Shown one piece after another: positions 25,495 through 33,652 of a stretch of DNA of 64,000 bases. The stretch is taken from NCBI GenBank assembly GCA_963803845.1, contig CAWDNZ010000004.1, positions 310,001-374,000 of the forward strand. The letters are read 5' to 3'. The number at the start of each line of letters is the position of its first letter. The stretch's first letter is position 1. The notes below the pieces were generated by a model. It saw only the letters and a program-made list of their open reading frames with translations. It was not told the origin of the DNA and did not search any database. The DNA is from JABDIY01 sp963803845 (GTDB taxonomy: Bacteria; Actinomycetota; Acidimicrobiia; Acidimicrobiales; SZUA-35). Both the position numbers and the translations under genes were made by a program.

Positions 25495-28400
25495 ATGAAT
25501 CCTTCGCAGGATCGTATTACTCGACGGAACGGCGTCCTGGGCCGTTTACTCGGTGCAGCGGTTCTCGCCGTGCCGCTGACCATTATTGGATCACTTCCGG
25601 CGGGTGCGGCCACACAGACGATCGCCGTGTCGATATCAGCGAGCAACGACGACGCCGAACAACGCGCCAACGGGTCGGTCACACTCACCAGTTCGGACCT
25701 GGAACTGGTTGCGGAGAACGGCGCACCGCAAACCGTCGGAATGCGGTTCGCCAACCTCAACGTCCCCCCCGGCGCTGCAATCGTGAACGCCGAGATCCAG
25801 TTCACCGTGGACGAGGCGACCAGCGGTTCAACCTCGCTCACGTTCAGAGCCGAAGCCACCGACAACGCCTCTCCCTTCACCACCACCGCCAACAGCATCA
25901 CCGCCCGAGCGGTGACCACGGCCGCAGGCAACTGGAACCCCAGTCCGTGGCCGACGGTTGGAGAACGGGGGCCGGCTCAGCGAACACCAAACCTCGCCCC
26001 GGTAGTGCAGAGCGTTATCAACCGGCCCGGATGGCAGTCGGGGAACGCTCTGGCGATCATCGTGACCGGAAGCGGGTCACGCGTAGCCGAATCGTTCAAC
26101 GGGAGTGCCGGATCGGCAGCAACACTTCATCTCGAGTTCGATTTCTCCGCCCCCGCTCCACCGGTCATCACCGCCTTCTCTCCATCGAGCGCGTCGTCGG
26201 GTGGCGAAGTAGTGATCACGGGGTCGGGGTTCACGGGTGTGACTACGGTCCAGATGAACGGGACGGCTGCCGCATTCACCCCAACGGCCGACACGTCGAT
26301 CACCGCCACTGTGCCGGTCGGTGCCACCACTGGGCCGATCTCGGTCACGAACTCGGCGGGGACCGCAGTGAGTTCCACCGATCTCACGATTGATCCCACC
26401 GCGCCGCGCCGCGTGCCCGCTGATTTCCCCACAATCCAGGCCGCCATCGATGCATCCCAAGATGGCGACGTCATTCTGGTCGCACCCGGCACCTACCACG
26501 AGAGCGTCGTGATCTCCGGCAAGAACATCACGCTGGCCTCCCAATATTTCGAGAACCCCGATCCGTCGCTGATCGACGCCACCGTCATCGACACCAATGG
26601 GTCAGAAGACGCCATCATCATTAGTAATACCGTCGGGGCGGGACCCACGATCATGGGCCTGAAGCTCCTGAACCCAACCGGGGCACAGCTGGACGGAATT
26701 CGCCTTGACGGCAGCGCCAGCATCCTCGACAACCACATCGTTCAGTTCGACGATGCCATCGACGCCGACTCCCCCATTGGATCTGTGACCTCAAACTGCA
26801 TTTGTCTACGGAACCTCCTCGAGCTCGGCACCGACGACGGCTTCGACCTCGATGGCGCTACCGGCGGGCTTTACGAGGACAACATCCTTAGAGACAACCG
26901 AGGCGACGGCGTCGAGATCCGACTCGGCGACGCCGCTCAGCAGATCGACTTGGTCTTCCGTAACAACGACCTACTCCGCAATCGTCAGGACGGCATACAG
27001 ATCATCGATGAACCCGGTGCGTCGAACCGGGTGTTCACCATCGAGCGCAATCGGTTCATCGACAACGGACAGGCGGGCATTGGCCTCATGGACAACGCCG
27101 ACACCACCGAGGACTATCGGGCTGCCAGTCTCACCGATCGGATCAACCTTTTCAACAACACCTTCTTCACCAATAACCACGGCCTCAGCGGCGGCGACAA
27201 CGTCATCGCACTCAACAACATCTTTGCCAACTCCTCAAACATCGCCGTCAAGAATGTGGACGGCGGAAGCCTGCTTGCACACAACCTGTTCTGGAACAAC
27301 GGGACCGACAACTCCGGCTCGAACGTGGAGAGTTCAACCACTCTGTCAAGCGATCCGCTGTTCGATGTCGACTACGGCCTCTCCGCGGGGAGTCCTGCGA
27401 TCGATGCCGGCGTGGCCAGCTACACCTGGAACAGCGAGTTGGTGTTGGAACTTCCACCTACTGCCTACAGCGGGTCGGCGCCAGATCTGGGCGCGGTGGA
27501 ATTCGATTCCATTGGGCCTCAGACCACGATCACTTCCGGACCGTCCGATCCGTCGAACTCGCCAGACGCGTCGTTCAGTTTCACGTCCTCGACCAGCGGA
27601 TCCACGTTCGAATGCATGCTCGACGGGTCGAGCTTCAGCGCCTGCGCCTCACCGACCACCTACACCGGACTTGTAGATGCCACGCATACCTTCCAGGTGC
27701 GGGCTACCGATCCGGCCGGGAATCAAGACAGTTCCCCCGCATCGGCCACGTGGACCATCGACACCGGTGCCTCAACCGTTCCCACCATCACTGAACCAAT
27801 CGAGAATGAGACGGTCACGACTGGCACCTTCACTATTCGGGGCGCCGCCGAGCCAGGAGCCAGGATCACCGTTTTCGCTGACGGGATCGAGCAGTCTGCC
27901 ACCGTGTCAGACGCCACCAACACGTGGGCAACCGTGGTGAACGGCTTGAGCGCCGGGGCCCACGTGATCACGGCGACGGCGACCGATGCTGCTGGCAATC
28001 AATCAGCACCGTCGCCCGGGCGATCGATCAACGTGGTCCCCGCCACACTCAGTCCCGTGATCGCAAGCGCCGGCGATATCGCCTGTGATGATGTAGGGAC
28101 CACCAGGTGCCGCCAGATCGCAACATCGGATCTAATCCTGGAGGGGAATTACGATGCAGTACTCACCCTAGGTGACCATCAGTATGAGTGCGGCAGCTCC
28201 AGCGAGTTTGCGTTGGGTTACGAACCGAGCTGGGGTCGGGTGAAGTCGATCACCCGCCCCTCGGTAGGGAACCACGAGTACTTCACAACGGGAGGTATCG
28301 ATTGCGACACCACCGGCACCGCCGCCGACTACTTCGACTACTTCGGTGCTGCCGCTGGCTCTCCTTCGGAGGGCTGGTACTCCTACGACCTCGGCGACTG

Positions 28401-31400
28401 GCACCTCATCAGCCTCAACTCCAACTGCAGCAAGATCGGCGGGTGCGGTGCGGGGTCACCGCAAGAAGAGTGGTTGCGAGCTGACCTGGCGGCCAACCCC
28501 ACCGCCTGCACGGCGGCCTATTGGCACGACCCTCGCTGGTCCAGCGGTGCTGCACACGGCAGCAACACCGCCACTGCGGCCCTGGTCGATGCTCTCTACG
28601 AATACGGCGTAGACCTCATCCTGGCCGGCCACGACCACCACTACGAGCGCTTTGCCCCTCAGGCACCGGATGGCACCGCGGACCCGCAGTATGGAATTCG
28701 TGAGTTCGTGGTCGGCACCGGTGGGTTCTCAGTCCGGCCACTCGGAGCCATCGAAGCGAACAGCGAGTTCCAGTGGAATACCGAGTTCGGCATCCTAGAG
28801 CTGACGCTCGGGAGCGGCTCGTATGACTGGGCGTTCCTAACTGAAAGCGGCACGACGCCAGACAGCGGCTCAGCCCCCTGCCACGGCGTCCCCAGCGGCG
28901 ATACGCCACCGCGTGTCATCGGCACCAACCCGGCGAATCAGGCCACCGACGTCCCGGTCAACTCCACAGTGACCGCCACGTTCAGCGAGCCGATGAATCC
29001 GGGGTCGCTAGCCGATTCTACGTTCTGGCTCTTGCCCGAGGCATCGCCCCCACCAACAGCCCCATGCCCATCGGGAGAATGCCTGCCGACCGTGGACCTA
29101 CCCGGCTGGACGCAGATCTTTACTGACGATTTCACTGAGGAAATTCCCGAGGGTCAGTTCCCAGCCGCCACTAACGGTCAGTGGTGGGCCTACCCCTCGG
29201 GCTGGGCCGATACGAGCGGCAACGGCACATACGAGCCCAACATCATCTCCACCCATGACGGACTGATGGACATCAACCTGCGCACGGAGGGCGGTCAGCA
29301 TCTCGTGGCCGCGCCAGTGCCCAACATCAATGGGCCGGCCGCTGGCCGCGACCAACTGTATGGTCGCTACGCCGTTCGCTTCCGTGCGGATCCGGTGCCG
29401 GGCTACAAAACTGCCTGGCTGCTCTGGCCGCAGAGTGGTGTGATGCCGCGTGACGGTGAGATCGACTTCCCCGAAGGTGATCTCGATGACGTCATCAAGG
29501 CCTACATGCACCGCCAGGATGCGACCGACCCAGGTGATCAAGACCGATTCTTGACGTCGGAGACTTACGAAAGCTGGCATACGGCCGTCACCGAGTGGTC
29601 GCCGACCGAAGTGCGCTTCATTCTCGATGGTGTAGTCATCGGGACGGTAACGGACCGCATCCCGAACACTCCGATGCACTGGGTCCTCCAGACCGAAACG
29701 CAAATCAACGGTGGGCCACCTTCGGCCAGCGCGACCGGACATGTGACCATCGACTGGGCGGCCGCATGGAGCTACACGCCGAGTGCCACCACTGCCGTTC
29801 CGGCCACAGTCAGCTATGACGCAGGCGGTTCAACCGCAACCCTTACTCCTGACGCGGCGCTTGCCCCCGGATTGACCTACACCGCCGTCATCGATGGCGC
29901 AACCGATGAGAACGGCAACCCGCTCCCCGTCACGGCGTGGAGCTTCCGCACAGAGTCGGATTCTAATACGCCACCGGAAACGACTATCACGTCTGGCCCT
30001 TCGGACCCTTCGCCGTCTCCGGACGCCACGTTCGTATTCACCGCAAACGAACCGGCCACGTTCGAGTGTTCACTAGATGGTGCCACTGCATCGGCCTGCA
30101 CCTCCCCGGCCACCTTCACCGGACTGGGCGAGGGACCACACACCTTCGCTGTCACAGCAACCGGTCCCGCCGGCCAGCCTGATCCCACACCCGCCACGTG
30201 GTCGTGGACGATCACCACACCCGTGGCGGTGACGGTGACGGTCAGTGCGACTGATCCCGATGCCGCAGAGTCCGGGACCGACCCCGGCGAAATCACCGTC
30301 ACCCGAAACGGCCCCACCACCGACCCGCTGACCGTGCAACTCACGATCAGCGGAACCGCCACTGCCGGCGCCGACTATACGGGACTGCCAACAAGCATCC
30401 AGATACCAACCGGCCAAACCAGCAGCGTGCTCGCAGTGCAACCGATCGACGACACCGAACCCGAGTCCACCGAAACCGTGACCGTCACCATCGACACCGA
30501 CAGCACCTACACCGTCGGCACACCAAACTCCGGGACAGTATCGATCACCGACAACGACGACCCACCCGTGGCGGTGACGGTGACGGTCAGTGCGACTGAT
30601 CCCGATGCCGCAGAGTCCGGGACCGACCCCGGCGAAATCACCGTCACCCGAAACGGCCCCACCACCGACCCGCTGACCGTGCAACTCACGATCAGCGGAA
30701 CCGCCACTGCCGGCGCCGACTATACGGGACTGCCAACAAGCATCCAGATACCAACCGGCCAAACCAGCAGCGTGCTCGCAGTGCAACCGATCGACGACAC
30801 CGAACCCGAGTCCACCGAAACCGTGACCGTCACCATCGACACCGACAGCACCTACACCGTCGGCACACCAAACTCCGCGACAGTATCGATCACCGACAAC
30901 GACGACCCACCCGTGGGCCAGGAGATCACCCTGACTCCGGTAGCCGATACCTGGGTTGACCAGTCCAACCCCAACGCAAACTTTGGGACCGCCCAAACCC
31001 TCAACGTCGACGGCAACACCAATCGGGCCGAGCAGGCACTGCTGCGATTCGACGTGGCCGGCATTACAGGGTCCGCCCAAAGCGCAAAGCTCCGAATCTT
31101 CGTCACCAACGCCACGAGCAACGGGCCAACCGTTGTACTCACCGGGACCACGTGGTCAGAGTCCACAGTCACGTGGAACACCAAGCCCACTCAGATCGGC
31201 GGCGTTATCGACGATGCCGGCACCATCCCATCGGGCGCCTACTTCGAGTTCGATGTCACCACCGCCATCACCGGACCCGGGACCTACAGCTTCGCCCTCC
31301 TCCCCCAATCGAGCAACGGTCTCGGGTTCCGCTCAAAGGAAGCGGCAACAAACCGACCCCAGTTGGTCATCACCGCTCCGGTCGGGCCAGACACCGAACC

Positions 31401-32175
31401 GCCATCAGTCACCTCGCTCAGCCCCGCCAACGGCGCCAACAATGTTTCCCCCTCCGCACCCATACGGGTCGTGTTCAGCGAGGCCATGAACCCAGCCACG
31501 ATCACCGGAACCAGTCTCACACTGTCCTCCGCCGGTCAGCCAGTCAACGGAAACGTAAGCTACGCAGCTACTACCCGGACCGCCACATTCACACCGTCAT
31601 CACCACTAACACTCGGACAGACCTACAACGCAAACCTCGCAACCACCGTCACCGACAGCGCCGGCAACCCCCTAACCAACCCGACCTCATGGTCCTTCTC
31701 CATCATCGCCAGTCAGCCCACCGAGGTGACCCTGCTCCCAGTGGCGGACACGTATGTGAATGGGAGCAACACGACCACCAACTATGGCTCCCTCACCACG
31801 ATCGAATCCGACGCAGCATCACAGATAGAGCAGCCACTCCTACGCTTTGATGTCAGCGGCGTTGCTTCGGTGCAAAGCGCCATCCTGCGGATATTTGTAA
31901 GCAACGGTACGTCCAACGGACCCGGGGTGTACCTCGCCGACAACAACTGGGACGAGAACACCGTCACGTGGGCTACGCGACCAGCTCAGCTATCCGGCGG
32001 CCCATACGCGGACGCGGGCGCCATCGGGACCGGCTGGTATGAACTGGACGTCAGTGCGGCAATCACCACGCCGGGGGTGTACACGCTCCACCTCGTGTCC
32101 CTCTCAAGCGATGGCTCCCGCTTTAGTTCTCGGGAAGGCTCTAATCCACCCCAGTTGGTGGTGACGAGCGGCTGA
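25495..32175 (+). CDS. Giant secreted multidomain protein: beta-helix, metallophosphoesterase, GH16, Calx-beta, CBM96-like
   Basis: A 2226-aa protein with a signal peptide (1-39, cut at AGA-A). Domains in order: beta-sandwich (40-215); IPT/TIG (220-300); right-handed beta-helix (305-672); two Ig-like domains (676-852); metallophosphoesterase (853-1114) with the metal-ligand motifs GDHQYE, GNHEYF and GHDHHYERF; half of an SbsA-type Ig domain (1138-1179); GH16 glycosidase-like domain (1201-1426) with catalytic EIDFPE at 1322-1327; second half of the same Ig domain (1431-1488); Ig-like (1491-1574); two nearly identical Calx-beta domains (1577-1806); CBM96/DNRLRE (1809-1962); SbsA-type Ig (1967-2072); CBM96/DNRLRE (2077-2226). 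No sorting signal or membrane anchor is visible at the C-terminus. It probably binds and degrades a beta-glucan-type or algal polysaccharide and removes phosphate. The substrate is inferred. Confidence 0.88.
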   Translation: MNPSQDRITRRNGVLGRLLGAAVLAVPLTIIGSLPAGAATQTIAVSISASNDDAEQRANGSVTLTSSDLELVAENGAPQTVGMRFANLNVPPGAAIVNAEIQFTVDEATSGSTSLTFRAEATDNASPFTTTANSITARAVTTAAGNWNPSPWPTVGERGPAQRTPNLAPVVQSVINRPGWQSGNALAIIVTGSGSRVAESFNGSAGSAATLHLEFDFSAPAPPVITAFSPSSASSGGEVVITGSGFTGVTTVQMNGTAAAFTPTADTSITATVPVGATTGPISVTNSAGTAVSSTDLTIDPTAPRRVPADFPTIQAAIDASQDGDVILVAPGTYHESVVISGKNITLASQYFENPDPSLIDATVIDTNGSEDAIIISNTVGAGPTIMGLKLLNPTGAQLDGIRLDGSASILDNHIVQFDDAIDADSPIGSVTSNCICLRNLLELGTDDGFDLDGATGGLYEDNILRDNRGDGVEIRLGDAAQQIDLVFRNNDLLRNRQDGIQIIDEPGASNRVFTIERNRFIDNGQAGIGLMDNADTTEDYRAASLTDRINLFNNTFFTNNHGLSGGDNVIALNNIFANSSNIAVKNVDGGSLLAHNLFWNNGTDNSGSNVESSTTLSSDPLFDVDYGLSAGSPAIDAGVASYTWNSELVLELPPTAYSGSAPDLGAVEFDSIGPQTTITSGPSDPSNSPDASFSFTSSTSGSTFECMLDGSSFSACASPTTYTGLVDATHTFQVRATDPAGNQDSSPASATWTIDTGASTVPTITEPIENETVTTGTFTIRGAAEPGARITVFADGIEQSATVSDATNTWATVVNGLSAGAHVITATATDAAGNQSAPSPGRSINVVPATLSPVIASAGDIACDDVGTTRCRQIATSDLILEGNYDAVLTLGDHQYECGSSSEFALGYEPSWGRVKSITRPSVGNHEYFTTGGIDCDTTGTAADYFDYFGAAAGSPSEGWYSYDLGDWHLISLNSNCSKIGGCGAGSPQEEWLRADLAANPTACTAAYWHDPRWSSGAAHGSNTATAALVDALYEYGVDLILAGHDHHYERFAPQAPDGTADPQYGIREFVVGTGGFSVRPLGAIEANSEFQWNTEFGILELTLGSGSYDWAFLTESGTTPDSGSAPCHGVPSGDTPPRVIGTNPANQATDVPVNSTVTATFSEPMNPGSLADSTFWLLPEASPPPTAPCPSGECLPTVDLPGWTQIFTDDFTEEIPEGQFPAATNGQWWAYPSGWADTSGNGTYEPNIISTHDGLMDINLRTEGGQHLVAAPVPNINGPAAGRDQLYGRYAVRFRADPVPGYKTAWLLWPQSGVMPRDGEIDFPEGDLDDVIKAYMHRQDATDPGDQDRFLTSETYESWHTAVTEWSPTEVRFILDGVVIGTVTDRIPNTPMHWVLQTETQINGGPPSASATGHVTIDWAAAWSYTPSATTAVPATVSYDAGGSTATLTPDAALAPGLTYTAVIDGATDENGNPLPVTAWSFRTESDSNTPPETTITSGPSDPSPSPDATFVFTANEPATFECSLDGATASACTSPATFTGLGEGPHTFAVTATGPAGQPDPTPATWSWTITTPVAVTVTVSATDPDAAESGTDPGEITVTRNGPTTDPLTVQLTISGTATAGADYTGLPTSIQIPTGQTSSVLAVQPIDDTEPESTETVTVTIDTDSTYTVGTPNSGTVSITDNDDPPVAVTVTVSATDPDAAESGTDPGEITVTRNGPTTDPLTVQLTISGTATAGADYTGLPTSIQIPTGQTSSVLAVQPIDDTEPESTETVTVTIDTDSTYTVGTPNSATVSITDNDDPPVGQEITLTPVADTWVDQSNPNANFGTAQTLNVDGNTNRAEQALLRFDVAGITGSAQSAKLRIFVTNATSNGPTVVLTGTTWSESTVTWNTKPTQIGGVIDDAGTIPSGAYFEFDVTTAITGPGTYSFALLPQSSNGLGFRSKEAATNRPQLVITAPVGPDTEPPSVTSLSPANGANNVSPSAPIRVVFSEAMNPATITGTSLTLSSAGQPVNGNVSYAATTRTATFTPSSPLTLGQTYNANLATTVTDSAGNPLTNPTSWSFSIIASQPTEVTLLPVADTYVNGSNTTTNYGSLTTIESDAASQIEQPLLRFDVSGVASVQSAILRIFVSNGTSNGPGVYLADNNWDENTVTWATRPAQLSGGPYADAGAIGTGWYELDVSAAITTPGVYTLHLVSLSSDGSRFSSREGSNPPQLVVTSG
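30223..30912 (+). repeat. 345-bp tandem duplication encoding two Calx-beta domains
   Basis: Copy 1 (30223-30567) and copy 2 (30568-30912) differ by a single base by my reading (G30533 versus C30878, Gly to Ala). The first 12 bases of the next segment begin like a third copy and then diverge. Silent sites are identical, so the duplication or a conversion is recent. Confidence 0.92.
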
Positions 32176-32188
32176 ATTGGGCCCAAGG

Positions 32189-32677
32189 TTAACTATCGGC
32201 GGTGACGATGGTGGCAACCACTTGACCGTCCAATACCTCCACGCCGTATTGCCGTAGACCCTCGCCGTCCTCGGGGTACACCGTGCCGTCGCAAGAGTCC
32301 ACAAACGTGGACGATTCCCGCTGCCATTCGGCAACACAGTTCCGGGGGGCGTCATCGGGCCGGACCGCGAACACCAACCAACCGGCCTGAGCGTCGGCAC
32401 CGATGTGCTGTACCCAGACGTCGCGGTCATTGCCGAGACCGGAGATGAGAAGCGGATCGCCACCGAAGACATCTTCGTCGTCGATCTTGTCGGCGAGATC
32501 CTGTGCATTGCCAACGAAGAATTTGTCGTCACCGAGGTTGAGCTGCAAATCACCCCGTTCGGCCTGTTGAGAGATGCGAGTGATCAGGAAAATGATCGCA
32601 AGGAACCCAAGGATCCCCGCCACCGCGATGGCGGCCGCCTGCGTCCCTGGATTGTTTCGATTCGGTGCCACAGGCAT
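32189..32677 (-). CDS. Single-pass membrane protein of unknown function
   Basis: From the ATG at 32677 (MPVAPNRNNPG) this is 162 aa: a short Asn/Pro-rich N-terminus, one membrane segment at about 16-34 (AIAVAGILGFLAIIFLI), then an acidic extracytoplasmic domain with two Cys (NCVAEW and DSCDGTVY) that may pair. I do not recognise the domain. The longer open frame upstream would overlap the divergent phosphoesterase gene and was rejected. It is convergent with the giant protein gene, only 13 bp away. Confidence 0.7.
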   Translation of the reverse strand: MPVAPNRNNPGTQAAAIAVAGILGFLAIIFLITRISQQAERGDLQLNLGDDKFFVGNAQDLADKIDDEDVFGGDPLLISGLGNDRDVWVQHIGADAQAGWLVFAVRPDDAPRNCVAEWQRESSTFVDSCDGTVYPEDGEGLRQYGVEVLDGQVVATIVTADS

Positions 32678-32758
32678 GGGTGAAGTATTCCAGCAGCGAA
32701 ACTGAACTCCATCTGCCGATAGGGAATCCGTTACCCTGATCACTGCGGGAGGTGAGTA

Positions 32759-33592
32759 GTGCGTGCAGAACAGGTAGTTATCGCTCAGTTGACAGACACC
32801 CATGTCAGCGTGGGAAACCACGGCCCCGGCCAGGCCTACTGGGACGAGAACACGCGTCGCCTACGTAGCGCCATCCGCTCGCTCAATGCCGAGACCGAAC
32901 CGCCGGCGGTTGTCATCGGCACTGGCGACCTCGTTGAATGCGGGTCAGCGGCGGCCTATGAGATCCTGACCGCAATCACCAGCCAGCTGAACATGCCGTT
33001 CTGGCCGCTGCCGGGGAACCATGACTCACGGGTGAACATTCGAAAATCCTTCCCGGAAATGCCGTGGGAAGAAAACCACGCCAGCTGGTCGCAGCAAGTC
33101 CCCGATACCGACATTCAGGTCATCGCCCTAGATACCACCCAGGCCGGTCGGCAAGGCGGGTATGTAGACGCCGATCGGCTCGAATGGGTGGCCGACCAAA
33201 TCGATCAAGCCACCTGGGCCCGCAAACCCTGCATCGTGGCCATGCATCACCCACCGTTTCTCACCGGAATCGATTGGATGGACGCCATGGGATTCGAGGG
33301 TTTCGACGAGCTCCGGGCCGTCCTCACCCAGCATCCCCCCACGCGGATCATCAGTGGCCACTTCCATCGCAGCATCACCGCGCAGGTGGGAACCACCGTG
33401 GCGTCCGTAGGGATCGCCACCACGATGCATATCAATCTGGACCTCAGCAACTCCGCTGTTCCTTCGATCATCAACGACCCCATCGGGTATCAGCTGCTGA
33501 GTATCCCGAACGATGAGGAGGCCCAGGTGATCACCCATGCGCGCTTCATCGATAGGGCGTCCGTGCCGAAACCGATCCAACTGCAAATCTGA
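32759..33592 (+). CDS. Metallophosphoesterase (CpdA/Icc-like)
   Basis: A 277-aa cytosolic enzyme with the full two-metal set: QLTDTHVS (D, H), GTGDLVECG (D), LPGNHDSR (N, H), MHHPPF (H) and SGHFHRS (H, H). It is closest in style to class III cyclic-nucleotide phosphodiesterases of the CpdA/Rv0805 type. Cleavage of cAMP or another phosphodiester is inferred. The GTG at 32759 was chosen because GGGAGGTGA lies just before it and the family sequence starts at once. It has no operon partner. Confidence 0.88.
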   Translation: MRAEQVVIAQLTDTHVSVGNHGPGQAYWDENTRRLRSAIRSLNAETEPPAVVIGTGDLVECGSAAAYEILTAITSQLNMPFWPLPGNHDSRVNIRKSFPEMPWEENHASWSQQVPDTDIQVIALDTTQAGRQGGYVDADRLEWVADQIDQATWARKPCIVAMHHPPFLTGIDWMDAMGFEGFDELRAVLTQHPPTRIISGHFHRSITAQVGTTVASVGIATTMHINLDLSNSAVPSIINDPIGYQLLSIPNDEEAQVITHARFIDRASVPKPIQLQI

Positions 33593-33652
33593 GTACAGGT
33601 CAACGGGCTGCACAGGGCGGAGACCTGCGAACGCGGTGGGACCAGATCATCT

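Noticed and set aside
30073..31080. 335-codon antisense frame across the Calx-beta repeats
   Set aside because: Its own repeats are only the mirror of the duplication; no signal or motif.
32177..32186. TTGGGCCCAA palindrome between convergent stops
   Set aside because: Ten bases without a loop; too short to call a terminator.
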